From Ciona savignyi (lineage: Eukaryota; Chordata; Ascidiacea; Phlebobranchia; Cionidae): DNA of 64,000 bases. The notes under the pieces are model-generated. The model ran no database searches and was not told the origin of the DNA. It worked only from the letters and a program-made list of their open reading frames with translations. This document shows positions 28,978-40,303 of the stretch, in pieces. Each line of letters begins with the position of its first letter. The first letter of the stretch is position 1. The position numbers and the translations under genes are program-made. Location of the stretch: positions 62,001-126,000 of the forward strand of contig CH003327.1 in assembly GCA_000149265.1 (NCBI GenBank), read 5' to 3'.

Positions 28978-29061
28978 GTGTCAAATACCAACATCAGTAA
29001 AACACATTTTGATTTTACCATATATTTATATTGTTTATATGATTATATATAAAAATTGTAC

Positions 29062-29063
29062 AT

Positions 29064-29100
<37 letters not shown>

Positions 29101-29130
29101 TATACATATTTATATGTATATATAGAGTAG
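29062..29130. repeat. (TA)n microsatellite
   Basis: Nearly pure TA repeat, then a decayed 'tatatgtatata' extension. Confidence 0.9.
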
Positions 29131-29133
29131 AAC

Positions 29134-29690
<557 letters not shown>

Positions 29691-29699
29691 GGATCGCTT

Positions 29700-30440
29700 A
29701 CTATACTTCGAGATCTGGAGTGTGCACGCATCAAATATTTAATTGTGCAGTGTACAAACGTCCAAGGGTTAACAAAGTTATTTTACCTAAAAATATAAAA
29801 CCCGGAAAACCGAAGTAAAAAGTTAAACCCCTTAACAAAGGGCTACAGTCCTAAAAATTACACAATTTTTTTTATTAAACCGTGCTCTTTCAAAATTAAA
29901 GTACGTTTTGACATACAAATAAAGCAATCTNNNNNNNNNNNNNNNNNNNNNNNNNNNNNNNNNNNNNNNNNNNNNNNNNNNNNNNNNNNNNNNNNNNNNN
30001 NNNNNNNNNNNNNNNNNNNNNNNNNNNNNNGCAATCCTAAAGCACTGTGATAGCTCCAGCATTTAACGGTGGGCAAGATGTGATCTGAAGATAATAATTT
30101 CAACCCTAATCATAGGAAATGGATAATGTGTGATAAACAATCCTTTCTTTTAATGTTTGATATACTTTTACTATCTTGCACGTACATACAGGTAAAATTA
30201 ACGAAGGGAAACTGCACACTTAAATAAAGATTAGCACATTTGAGTTAGGTTTAAACATGGGGTTGGGTTAGTTCTGGGGTTGATATTAGTGTTTAGAGCA
30301 GAGTAAGAATTAGTTCAAGTAATCAGTTTCCCCCCTTCTGTTTTCCTTTCTTGGCTCCTTTTAGTGTTGCCCCGTACTACTCCATTCTTTCCATACTATA
30401 GGCGTTTTCAATGTGTTGAAGATATTTTTTGATTTTAACC
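29700..30440 (+). repeat. Interspersed element C, copy 1 (contains gap)
   Basis: Direct-orientation match to 36530-37290. Shared blocks include 'gtgcaaacgtccaag'-type sequence, 'agttaaaccccttaac', 'ctaaaaattacacaatttt', 'gatgtgatctgaagataat' and 'gttagt.ctggggttgaga'. It carries the uninterrupted version of the site where a MITE has inserted in copy 2. The second 100-N gap lies inside it. Confidence 0.75.
29931..30030. other. Assembly gap (100 N), probably tiny
   Basis: Exactly 100 N. The left flank ends 'gcaatct' and the right flank starts 'gcaatcctaaagc'. The paralogous copy at 36.7 kb reads straight through 'gcaaccctaaagc', so little or nothing need be missing. Confidence 0.75.
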
Positions 30441-30625
30441 TTTCAGTAAGTAGATACAGGCAAGATCCTTATACTACTTTGTCTAATAATAAAAGTAAAT
30501 TGCCTCCTGTCATACTGAACACTCAAATTACAACATAATCCTTGGATCAAAATGGGGAATTCCCATTATCGGTACTACTAGTCATGATAGTTTAGTTGAG
30601 TCATGCGCAGAGAAAAACTACAAAT

Positions 30626-30915
30626 TTGTACGATTGTGTCGCCGAATGATTAACGTGACTGATACATATACCAATTTCTACACAAAAGAGGTCTTAATGA
30701 AGAGTCTTTTATGGAATCGAAATGTTCGTTTTTACATAAAAGCACAATTTTGTGCAGCTCTGCCATTTTATATTTTACGTCCTACAGAGTCGAAAAGATT
30801 GATGGTATAAAATTGTTTGGTAGCTGATCGGTTGTGTACTTGGCTAAGGCTATTAACGTGTGATAATCCCTTTGGTTTTTCATTTCTGAGGATAAACATG
30901 AATATCCTATACTAT
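30626..30915 (+). repeat. Fragments of SINE B and SINE A
   Basis: 30626-30695 carries the SINE-B head ('gattgtgtcgccgaatgatt'). 30815-30910 carries a SINE-A piece ending in 'gataaacatgaatatcctat', the typical 3' terminus. Confidence 0.6.
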
Positions 30916-31002
30916 TTTAACATTGATAGAGATTGAGGGGATTTTTTGGGGACAATTATAATATATTTGAGGAAATACACCCCAAATTTTTTATACTTTT
31001 AG

Positions 31003-31137
31003 AACGGTCGTGTGGCCACATGGTTCGTGTGGCCGAAAAAACGACACATTATCTGACTCGGCCTACTTACAAAAACGGTCTTAGGAACGAACCTATTATA
31101 TGTTCGAATCTAAGCCCGGTAAAAAAAACTTGTTATA
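31003..31137 (+). repeat. SINE family B
   Basis: Starts 'aacggtcgtgtggccacatg', with an internal duplication of the 'cgtgtggccg' head. It then has 'acaaaaacggtcttaggaac', a B-box-like 'tgttcgaatcta' and an A-rich tail. Confidence 0.7.
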
Positions 31138-31297
31138 TTTTTTGGGTATCATTTATTGCTTGGTTCAGGCCGTGTTAGCGCCTATTGCTGGAGCTAAATC
31201 TGGCATAAGGTTCCCCAACTATTAGGCCTCAGCCAAAACTCTAATGACTCGCAATCCGACTTCTTACAAAAGGTTTCTTTAGGAGGATAGGAGGGAT

Positions 31298-31592
31298 ATA
31301 TAGGATATTCATCTTTATCCCCGTGAATGGGAAAACCTAGGGGGTTATCACACGGGCAATCGTCAGATCACCTCGCGCCCATCGTCGGGTTAACGGAGCT
31401 ATTGCAGTGTGTTGTATATGATAGATACGTTCCTTCAATTTGGTAGAACCCATTAATCCGCTGGGTTCAGGCAATGTCCGTAAAGTGCCTTGCCTAAGGA
31501 CACAACCGACTAGCTAGCGACCAGTTTCGCACCTGCAACCTTTCGATTGAAAGTGGACGCACTTAACCGCTACACCACCCGGACCGGTCTTT
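31298..31592 (-). repeat. SINE family A, well-preserved copy
   Basis: Minus strand. The head 'ggtgtagcggttaagtgcg' resembles a tRNA A-box and 'ggttgcaggtgcgaaactgg' the B-box region. The conserved body follows, then the 'ggataaagatgaatatccta' end. It is one of the best copies in the window. Confidence 0.85.
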
Positions 31593-31800
31593 ATTGTTAT
31601 ACTGCAAGCTAATACAGTACAATGCATACAGTTAAGCTGGTTCTTATACATGTTTGAAGATGTAAGTCCAAGCAGGCAGTGTTAAGGTCCGCATCTCAGA
31701 ACGCGTTTCTGATAAAAGGTATAATACAATGAGTTTATACACAAAACGTCAGCTTGCCATACGTATGGAATATGTGTGTGAACGATTATATAGGAAGTAT

Positions 31801-31940
31801 CGGTTCGGGGATTATAGCTGGTTGAGACACGCCGAGGAAATGGTTGACAACAGCCCTGCGCGCATTAATTAAACGGCCACTGCAACAACTTTAACATGAC
31901 TTAATATAATGTATATTATATAAGCCGCGAATGTTACTAC
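31801..31940 (+). repeat. ~145-bp direct repeat, copy 1
   Basis: Matches 32476-32625 at nearly every position ('gagacacgccgaggaaatg', 'caacagccctgcgcgcatta', 'ataagccgcgaatgt'). It is GC-richer than its surroundings. The identity is unknown. The spacing of about 675 bases with no coding capacity between is compatible with a segmental duplication or paired terminal repeats. Confidence 0.8.
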
Positions 31941-32475
31941 ATAGATTTCTCTTCCCCGAAAAGTTTTTGAAAACTATTAATCCGCCATGGGATCTATAGA
32001 AATTATTGTAGGGACTTTGCGGATTTTAAATGGTGGCGGGAAAAATCATTTTTCAATAAACAAATAGGTCCGATGTCTTCGATGGTGAAATGTGGATGAC
32101 ATCTGTAAAATAAACTGAACAAGGGTTTCTGTATAGGACCTATGAAATAACTATCAGGTTATTCGCTATGCAAAAACGGTGGTCCATACAGAGGGCAAAA
32201 ATCAAACCAAAGCATTATTCAGACACAAATCACGCTATAGACATACAAAAAAATTATAAATGTGGAACAAAACTTAGTCAGCGTGGAGCATTCTCGACAC
32301 GCAATAAACAGACACAGAATACTCATAAAAAACAGGCCACTGTAGACGATACTCATGTGGTGCTTTAGTGGTGATCGTACCCTATAATCACATATTCCAC
32401 CAACCATTCATGCAAAATTCTGGACAACTCGGTGACAGTCAAGAGTTCCGTCTCGGTGACAAAAAAAATCACGAA

Positions 32476-32625
32476 CGGTTCGGGGATTTTAGCCGGTTGA
32501 GACACGCCGAGGAAATGATTGACAACAGCCCTGCGCGCATTAATTAAACGGCCACTGCAACAACTTTAACATAACTTAATATAATGTGCAAAAAATATAA
32601 TATAAGCCGCGAATGTCACTACAAC
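32476..32625 (+). repeat. ~145-bp direct repeat, copy 2
   Basis: Second copy of the block at 31801-31940, with a ~10-base A-rich insertion before 'ataagccgcgaatgt'. Confidence 0.8.
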
Positions 32626-32783
32626 TTTGACCGCTCAGCTTCGATTATTTAATGGGCTTTGCCCAAATACGATTTATTAATAGCGTTAAATATAAGAACA
32701 CATCGTATTCTACCTTTTGATTAATCTTTCTTAGACTTCCGCAGAATAAGTGAAATTGCATACGTCGTAGCTATTCGCGTAAA

Positions 32784-32926
32784 CTATCTACTGCAGCCAG
32801 CCTTATTTGTGAGTTAAATCAATCGCCTATCTACTGCAGCCAGCCTTATTTGTGAGTTAAATCAATCGCCTATCTACAGTCAGCCAGACTTATTTGTGGG
32901 TGAAATCAGTCGCCTAGCCATGTACT
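32784..32926 (+). repeat. 43-bp tandem repeat, about 3.3 copies
   Basis: The unit starts 'ctatctactgcagccagcc'. The first two copies are identical and the third is diverged. Confidence 0.9.
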
Positions 32927-33800
32927 TAAGTAAAGCATTTGGGAAACACCGCTTCGTATAATATTAAAAAAACAGTTTTGGTGTTTCGACTTTGAAACGC
33001 GGTAGATTTAATATCGGTTAAAAAGATTGCTTCTGACAATCCAACATGTGAGAGGTGTTAAAGCCAAAAAACTAAATAATATTTAAATATAATGTAGAGA
33101 TTTTTATTTCATTCATTCTATACTTGGACATTGGAACGTAAAATGGGCTCTTTATTAAAAACCGTGTTAATGTAGAATATGTATATGAAACGGCCTCGTT
33201 AACTGTTCGACTACAAAACTACTTGCTGTGGTATATTTTAAATACTTAAGTTTCGGAGGGAACGCTAACACATATTCTAGCAATATCAAACCTTAGTCAG
33301 CAATGCTATTACATAATCTGAATATTGTTAGACATTTCAATTTGTTTTTTTTATGGCCTATAAGTTACATAGCCAGTCAGGACGATTTATCAAATAAGCA
33401 TAAATATAACCTAAATCACCCCATTGTTTCCTGATTAAAAACATACAGGCAACCGAGTAAATGTTGTGTGAAAGTTAAACTGCCCTTGTGGCAAAAGTTA
33501 TCACTATGTCTGTTGAAACAATTAGAAAATCTCTCTTAACAGAAGTGCATCAACGTCTTCGCATTAGCCATACAGAAATGGCTTAATTGGACGATTTCTT
33601 TATCAACCTTTATGCATAACCACCAACCATCCGTTTCATGACGTCATGCCGACGCGTCTGTCCTACAGGGTTAGGGCAGTTTAATTTTTACTTCAGTAAA
33701 ATGAAGATTAGGGTGAAAAACTCGTTTTACAAAAAAATAATGATTTTTATCCCGCATTAGTTAGTACAGTTACAAGCTAGATTACTTTGTAAACATTATA
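32927..33800. other. Intergenic, nothing recognised
   Basis: AT-rich sequence upstream of the Ala/Gly-rich ORF. No convincing promoter motif or repeat is seen. Confidence 0.4.
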
Positions 33801-33821
33801 TTCTTGACAGCATTTTCGGAG

Positions 33822-34840
33822 ATGGGAATAGTATTGGGTGTAACTTTGTTAGCTGAGGCGGCGGCAGAAGCAGGGGCGGTGGCTGCTGGAACAGCAGTGG
33901 TAGAAGGAGGAGCGGCAGTTGCTGAAACAGCAGTGGTGGAAGGAGGAGCGGCAGCAGCGGGAACTGCCTTGGTATCGGCAGCCACAGCAGCCGCTGGAAC
34001 AGTTTTGATGGCGGCTCTGGAATCAGGAGCAGCGATGGCGATAGCTGACGCAATGGGGGCGGTTTTGACTGGGATATTAGAGGCTGGAACAGCTGCGTTG
34101 GATGGAGTTATCTCAGCGGGGACATCACTGGCGGCATCTGCAGAAGCTTCGACGGCGCTAGAGGTCGCCACAGAGGCTGGAATGGATTTTGTTCCAGTTT
34201 TTGAGGAGGGAACAGCGGAGGTGGCAGAAGAATTTGCGTTGGGAGATGTGGATCTCAGTTATGCGAAGGAATTACCGGAAATATTCAATGAGAACCTTTT
34301 GGTTGAAAATGAAGAAGTCATTGCTGAAACCGCAGGTGATCTTTCTGAAGAAGTCACTTCTGTCCTGTCTGATCTGATAAAGGGAGCAAATGAATTCTTT
34401 TCCCAACTTTGGGAATCAATAAGTAGTTTCGTCTCTGGGTCGATGGAAAATATCAGCTCTTTTGTCTCTTCCCTAGTGGGGAGTCTGTTCAATCTCTTGT
34501 CTCTGCAATATCGAATGCTGTGCAGGCTATAACATCCGCAGTGTGGGAAGCCGTAAGGATCACTGCATCTGCGATATGGAGTGGAATAACAATGATCGCC
34601 CCTGTGTTGTGGACGGCATTAACAACCATTGGGTCCTTTCTGGCCAAAGTGGCATGTGGTGGAGGAAAAATTTTGTTTAAAATAGCCGCGGCGGTTATGG
34701 GCATGCTGGTTGGGTTCATAATTTCGTGGTGGAAAAAGGAGGATAAACACGACCCAGAGAAGCAGAAGCAAATACACGAAAGGGCGATGCCAAAATTGTA
34801 TGCTATGACACAAGATATTATCCATGGCAAAAAAAGATGA
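33822..34840 (+). CDS. Unknown Ala/Gly-rich hydrophobic protein, frame broken once
   Basis: I do not recognise this gene. From ATG 33822 a frame runs to 34532. Protein-like sequence then continues in another frame to TGA at 34838-34840. The break lies about 34475-34525. Either a single-base indel, or a 50-nt GT...AG intron (34476-34525), would reconcile the frames. The N-terminus begins Met-Gly, with a small residue at position 6 (possible N-myristoylation), followed by about 110 residues rich in Ala and Gly with a duplicated 'AVVEGGAA' unit. The middle is acidic (about residues 120-190). The second part has a Trp-containing amphipathic repeat ('SAVWEAV', 'SAIWSGI', 'PVLWTAL'), a strongly hydrophobic segment ending 'GFIISWW', and a basic tail. 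Gly/Ala-rich starts with hydrophobic C-termini also occur in minor capsid proteins of small DNA viruses, but that link is speculation. GC content is clearly above the flanks, which supports real coding or transfer. Confidence 0.5.
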
Positions 34841-35260
34841 TGTAAGAACATGGCAGTTGCGCTGTACGGAGTAACGGCGGAAAGCAAGGAAATAATTAAC
34901 ACATGAACTAAGTTATTTACCCAGTCTTAGCGTAGTAACCATTAATATTTTGTGTTAATATAATATGTGTGTTTCACCTATTAAAATCCTGATTGTAAAT
35001 AATTAAAGTGTAAGACGCTTGTAATGATAACCCTTACCAGAAGATGGTCGAAACATGTTTGAGCCAAAATGTTTCTGCGCTGCAATTTAAATTTTATGAG
35101 CAATGTTAAAACAATGAACGGAATTGTAATTGTGGAAAAAAATTAGATGTAAATGCGAATGAAGAAATATATAAAGTACGAGCATCAAAGTACCAATGGA
35201 AAATTGGTTATTTCTAGACAAGAAGGCCTAGCGGATTATCGCTCGCGGTAACATTCAGAT
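34841..35260 (+). other. Downstream of Ala/Gly-rich ORF
   Basis: Non-coding. An ATTAAA variant signal at 35002-35007 could end a transcript. Nothing else is seen. Confidence 0.3.
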
Positions 35261-35265
35261 TAAAC

Positions 35266-35374
35266 ATACCTGTGCGGTCGTGTCGCGGAATTGTTAAAGC
35301 GACCGATACATTACAAACGGTCTTAGGGACCCCATTATGGGCTCGAATCCTCGACCATGTAAAAAATAAAATAT
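35266..35374 (+). repeat. SINE family B
   Basis: Begins 'gtgcggtcgtgtcgcggaat', then has 'caaacggtcttagggacc', a good B-box 'gggctcgaatcct', and an A-rich tail. Confidence 0.75.
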
Positions 35375-35379
35375 ACAAC

Positions 35380-36180
35380 TTAAATACGCCGCCTAGTCGA
35401 ACACTAAAAAGAAAGAGGAAAGGGAAAAAAGTGGTATTATAGATCTTTACCTCCGCCTGGTGCATCTGAAAAGTGATCTGTTCGTTCGTTGCCCATAAAA
35501 CCGTAGACGTTAATGCCGTTGATTTAGTGTAAACTTGAGTTTGGACAAAGAACAGAATTTGTTTTTTGATCCTATCTTGTATATGTTTAAGATCTATCCT
35601 ATATATATTATTTTTAAAGGCTTTGTTTATTCAGCCCTGTTAGGTTTAGCGTATACGGAAATTCGTTATGACCTGTGGGGTTGTCATATCTAGCGCCCAC
35701 GGCAAAGGCGGTTGCACCAAACATCAACACAACAATTGAAACTTATCCTGGTACCGCCAATCTACCATTTTACTATGCAGACAACAATACGACGTCGGCA
35801 GCTGTGTTTTAATTGAAGTGCATATTTTTTCAAATTTATAAAAGGCTTATTTTGATTACAAATAAATCTATTGTTATATATTATACATGTTTATAAATAG
35901 GGTAACAATTAGTTTACATAGTTTATTGAGCAGTTCCCTCTTTTTAGTGTTATTCTTTTATCCAGAAAAATATACATACAGCTTTAATAACAGGTCATCT
36001 ATATAGCGAGCTGTACTACAAACCTGCTACGTGGTCTACTCGAATAAACTTGAACCATGTCTCTTTTTTTGAAGGTCAATGCGGTTGCTTGAGTTCAGTC
36101 GTGCCGATATTTAAAATGATAACCGTGGTGAAAACAATTTAAGTGATTTGTATAAATTTATTTTTGCAGGTTTAGCAGTC
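35380..36180. other. Intergenic, nothing recognised
   Basis: No supported ORF, splice pair or repeat. Confidence 0.4.
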
Positions 36181-36186
36181 TATTAG

Positions 36187-36480
36187 GATAGGATATTCAT
36201 ATGTATCCGCGTAAATTAAAAGACACAATGGGCACATGGGTAATTATCAGATTATTTCGCTCCCACCGCCGGGTTACAAGAGCTATGTGCTTTGTAAGAT
36301 TGAGACGCTCCTTCAATTAGGCGGAATCCAGTAATTCTACTAGGTTAAGGCAATGTTCAAAAAATTGACTTGCCCAACGAAACATTAGACTACACTAGAG
36401 TTAGTACATCGGAGTTAAACCGGGTTGCAAATACGAAACACCTGCTAGTTGACCAGTTGTGTCTTTAGGCAAGGCACTTA
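36187..36480 (-). repeat. Decayed SINE family A
   Basis: Starts at 'aggatattcatatgtatcc' (3' end, minus strand) and keeps the 'cccaccgccgggttac' and 'tgcttaaccc' type blocks. It is strongly diverged, and the order breaks after about 36380. Confidence 0.5.
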
Positions 36481-36529
36481 GCTGACATTGCTTAACCCCA
36501 AGTATGGAAAGTACGCATTTTTTTGCCGA

Positions 36530-37290
36530 GATCTCAAGTGTGTATGCACCCAAATATTGAAGTGTGCAGTGTGCAAACGTCCAAGAGTGAACAAAGTAGT
36601 TTTACCTAAATATAAAAGCGGAAAAACAGAAGTAAAAAGTTAAACCCCTTAACGAGGGGCTACAGCCCTAAAAATTACACAATTTTCTAATTAAACCGTG
36701 ATCTACCGAAACTGAAGTAAGCAACCCTAAAGCGGTCCCTCTATTTTGTACAGGTCCGCTCGGTCCGCTAGAGTTAGTTTTAAACATTGGGTTGGAGTTG
36801 GGGTTAGTCCTGGGGTTGAGATTAGTGTTTACGGCAGGGTATAACTTAGTGTTTAGGGCAGGGCACTGAACCTAGCTGACCTAGCGCTGGAGCTTGCGGA
36901 CCTGTACAAAACAGAGGGAATACCCCCTAAAGCACTGCAATATCTTTAGCATACAACGGTGGGCGAGATGTGATCTGAAGATAATCATTCCAACCCTAAT
37001 CATGAGATATGGATAATGTGTTTTAAAACAATCGTTTCTTTTAGTACTTTTTATGTTTAATATGCTTTTATTATCACGTGGATACATGGAAATTAACGGA
37101 GGAAAAGCGGGAAGGAGGGAAATGGAACATAAAATGAATGTTATAGGGCATTAGAGTTAGTTTTTAACATGGGGTTGTACTTAAGGTTAGTTTTAGTTTT
37201 AGTAAGCATTTTCACACCTTCTCAATTTTTCTCCTTTTCGTGTCACCCTGTAATACCCTATTCTTTCCATACTAGGGTTTTTCAGTGTGT
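36530..37290 (+). repeat. Interspersed element C, copy 2
   Basis: Direct copy of 29700-30440, interrupted at 36734-36925 by a small TIR element. No coding capacity is seen. Confidence 0.75.
36734..36925. mobile_element. ~192-bp MITE with terminal inverted repeats
   Basis: The ends carry inverted matches around 'ctattttgtacaggtccgc' on the left and 'gcggacctgtacaaaacag' on the right (24-base core, one mismatch). The element is flanked by an 8-base direct repeat, cctaaagc, at 36726-36733 and 36926-36933. The paralogous element at 30031 has a single uninterrupted cctaaagc, so this is an insertion with target-site duplication. An 8-bp TSD suggests a hAT-like origin, but the termini are not classic. 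Confidence 0.8.
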
Positions 37291-37489
37291 TGTCGAACTG
37301 GTAAGGATTATCCATTTCAAAAGAAATTTGTAGATAAATAAAATGAACTAAGAAAAACCGACTTTACACACCGAAAGAGAACGTTATAAAATTCATAAGT
37401 AAATATAATATTACCATGTATATAAAACTGCTAAACACTTATGGCCAACACAAATATTGCGCTTTGCTGCTTCGCCTTGCGCGGAAAAT

Positions 37490-37880
37490 GAACATTCCGG
37501 GAAATCCCCTAGAACTAAACCGCACACAATAAGTGATTAGGGGGTAAACTAGGTTATTTTAATTAAAACTGTATTTTACTGATTCACGTTACACATATTT
37601 ACGTTTTTCCGTAGTTAGATGTAAATCTTCCTAACTAATGTGGAATTATTGACAAAAACACTAAAAATGCTGAAAATTAGTTTTTATGTGACTTTTTTAC
37701 ATATTTTCCCGATAGCGGGAATTCCCCCTGAGGTATTGTAAATTTATAAGTCAGTTCAAACCATGGGCATGCTATTTCGGATTCCTAAAAGTTTTAACCT
37801 GTTTATGAAAATCACCTGGCGACGGTTCATGCCTGTCACGAGACATTATACTTCTTACTTACAAAGTTAGGGTCATACCG
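37490..37880. repeat. Diverged relative of the 335-bp monomer
   Basis: Contains 'gggaaatcccctagaac', 'gggaattccccctgaggt', 'accatgggcatgctatt' and 'catgcctgtcacgag' pieces like the array monomers at 24 kb and 55.6 kb, mostly in the reverse orientation. Confidence 0.45.
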
Positions 37881-37939
37881 GTCTCAACAACATTTTTAAT
37901 ATCATCATTGAACTCAACAATTTAAAAAATGGAAGCAAA

Positions 37940-38300
37940 TCAAAATGTCCACCCCATACAGTCCCGTAAACAATGGCGGACCCGCCATACTTGACCTGGA
38001 AGCATATATTTTAAGCGAAATGGTGGAACCGATTGAATACTTTTACACTCGCGGGATCCTTGGGAAGAGACAAGATTCCTATACTATCTATGGCTGAACC
38101 CAAAAGTTAAAACTAAAGCCCGCACTTTCTTCATTAAAGAACTTGTACAATCCGGCATCTTTAGTTATTCCCAGTTAAAAAAGAACCCTAAAGCCTATCG
38201 CAGCTATGGTGATCTGGTCAACGTTTTTGCTATGAGAGAAAATATGGTTGACTACAAATTATACAACAAACCAATACTTTTAATTCAGGATACTTGGTAG
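37940..38300 (+). pseudogene. Degenerate coding fragment, LINE ORF2-like
   Basis: From about 38051 a frame reads 'DPWEETRFLYYLWLNPKVKT', then 'ARTFFIKELVQSGIFSYSQL', and continues to a TAG near 38300. The 'FIKELV..G.F.SY..L' pattern resembles the C-terminal part of LINE-type reverse transcriptases. Upstream coding-like sequence (37943 onward) is in another frame. There is no intact ORF and the assignment is tentative. Confidence 0.4.
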
Positions 38301-38799
38301 ATATCAATACAAGCAGATCTTTAAATTCAAATCCAATAGAGCAGTCACACAAGCTCCATTACTAGGAGAAAGCTTACTGGAATATATAGAAATGCACACC
38401 AGAAACAAAATTACGATCATTTAAAAATAAACTCCAGAATCACGGTATCGTAACAAATAGTCTACTGGTTAAATTAGAAATAAAAGACTCAAACCTGTGC
38501 ACCTTTCGAAAAAGCAAACCCGATTCCATGTCTTGTACATATTATTTCTTTTACGTTGTTAAGTCTTTTTAAAATAAAGTTGACAATGAGATTTGTGTTA
38601 AATTACAAAATTTCATTCCCACCAGATTTTATATTTACAAGTACAGAATAACAGCAGATAAATCGATACTTAGCTTATGTATAAGAGTCATTCAACATGT
38701 ACGTATATTCGAACTTATCATAGCCAATGTGTCGCCATATATATACTTCCTAACCATCAGGTAAGCATATGTATGTATGTTGATGTATATCCCCGAACC

Positions 38800-38800
38800 A

Positions 38801-38843
<43 letters not shown>
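38800..38843. repeat. (AT)n microsatellite
   Basis: Pure AT repeat, followed immediately by a SINE-B copy. Confidence 0.9.
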
Positions 38844-38882
38844 TTGTGTGACTGGCTTGCCGATAATCTAGCGCCAATAAAG

Positions 38883-39048
38883 AATGGTCGTGTGGCCAAA
38901 TAGTTGAAGCGAACGATATACCGACCTATACAAAAACGATCCAAGTGACTAGACCATCACGGATTCGAAACTTGGTTCTGTAAAAAAGGTCGTGTGGCCA
39001 TAATTATCAATTCTATACAAAGGTTCAAACCTTGGTTCGATAAAAATG
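38883..39048 (+). repeat. Two tandem SINE family B pieces
   Basis: The first piece, 38883-38987, starts 'atggtcgtgtggccaaatag' and has the B-box-like 'ggattcgaaactt' and tail. The second, 38985-39048, repeats 'ggtcgtgtggccata' with a short body and 'ggttcaaacctt'. Confidence 0.65.
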
Positions 39049-39244
39049 AGTATCGATAGACTTTAAGCAATTTCATACAAGAGGCAAATCAAGTGGTTAT
39101 GAGTTAAAGTTTGGAACACGTACCAAAGTCCAAGAATTTTAAATGCGCATCGGACGACAAGGTTATTAAAGGCATTGTCAACCTGGAACAACCGTCCAGG
39201 TTTGTAACGTAGCTTTTCCGAAAGGGGTTTATCCCGTGGTTTGA

Positions 39245-39345
39245 AAACGCAGGTGCGTTTTACAAGGGGCACTCGTCAGAATACCTTGTGCACACTGTCG
39301 GGTTACGGAAGCTATTACAGTGTATTGTATAATATTAAGGTGTTC
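39245..39345 (-). repeat. SINE family A fragment
   Basis: Keeps 'ggcactcgtcagaatacct', 'cactgtcgggttac' and 'agctattacagtgt'. The ends are lost. Confidence 0.5.
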
Positions 39346-40303
39346 AACTGCTTTTTTTTATTTTCAGTCATGCACATTTTGTTACATTCGCAGTTTAATT
39401 TACGGCATTTACGCAGAATTTATTTGCAGGTGAAACCCATTGGCGCAACTCGTTTGATGAGCGTTTACTTTAAACGATTGACTTTAAATTAGTCTATGTA
39501 GTTCATACGGTTTTGTATACTACGTTTTTGTTGAGAACAGAGGTATTCGAACTTGTTTACATACATCTTCAGCAGCATATCACTAACGTAGCAATATACC
39601 ATTCTACGATCTTCTTTTAACTCCCCATAACATGCAAAAAGTGTGTTTATTAACATGGAAAAAACAATTCGACAAAAAACGATGAATACACAAACAAGAT
39701 AAAACAGAGTTCTAGGGAACTGAATTCAAGATTGCACGACATAAAAAGACCATCGGCAGAATTAGGACCAGGACAAATTACATTAAAACTCAGTGGCCAT
39801 TGTAAAACCAGAGTGAAATATGGTACTAGTACAAGTCCAAGGCACGTAAGAAATATCAAATGACTAATACTTCGCTATCTATAGTTTAAGACACAGTTTC
39901 GAACTCGTTATGACAGCGCCATATCTTTGAATGCAATACGACAGTGCAGTGTGAAATAGGTTCAGACTTTAGCAATATAGACTTGTGTCACGTAAGTGCA
40001 GAAATCATTTTATGGTTAGTAAACGTCGTTTTTTTTACATATTCGGCACAACAACTAGGGTTTAGAAGCTCTCTTATATATTGCACTATTGACGTGTTGA
40101 CAAGGAGAAAAAGATGAAATGATTATTGTGTATCCTGGTGTATGATGCCTAGAGTTGCAATGTAAGATAAGGAAATCACTCCTTGCGCAATATTACCAAG
40201 TATAATAGGTGGCGTGTTTGAGGGCAGGCGTGACATACTCATTCGCTGTCAATCAATTGTTTTTGCATTGTATTATATGGTGCATTGTGAGGTAAGTGTG
40301 AAA
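39346..40303 (-). other. Downstream region / possible SLCO 3' UTR
   Basis: No coding exon supported. A minus-strand AATAAA at 39650-39645 would give the SLCO mRNA a ~650-base 3' UTR. A 69-codon minus-strand frame at 39650-39859 has no family resemblance. Confidence 0.35.

Noticed and set aside
33782..34171. 129-codon Ala/Pro-rich frame on the minus strand
   Set aside because: It is the antisense shadow of the Ala/Gly-rich plus-strand ORF. GC-rich Ala/Gly codons give open Ala/Pro frames on the opposite strand.
39650..39859. 69-codon minus-strand ORF with hydrophobic residues, considered as the SLCO terminal exon
   Set aside because: The exon 40414-40304 has the right phase, a good acceptor, an OATP-like last helix and tail, and a stop. 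The candidate does not.
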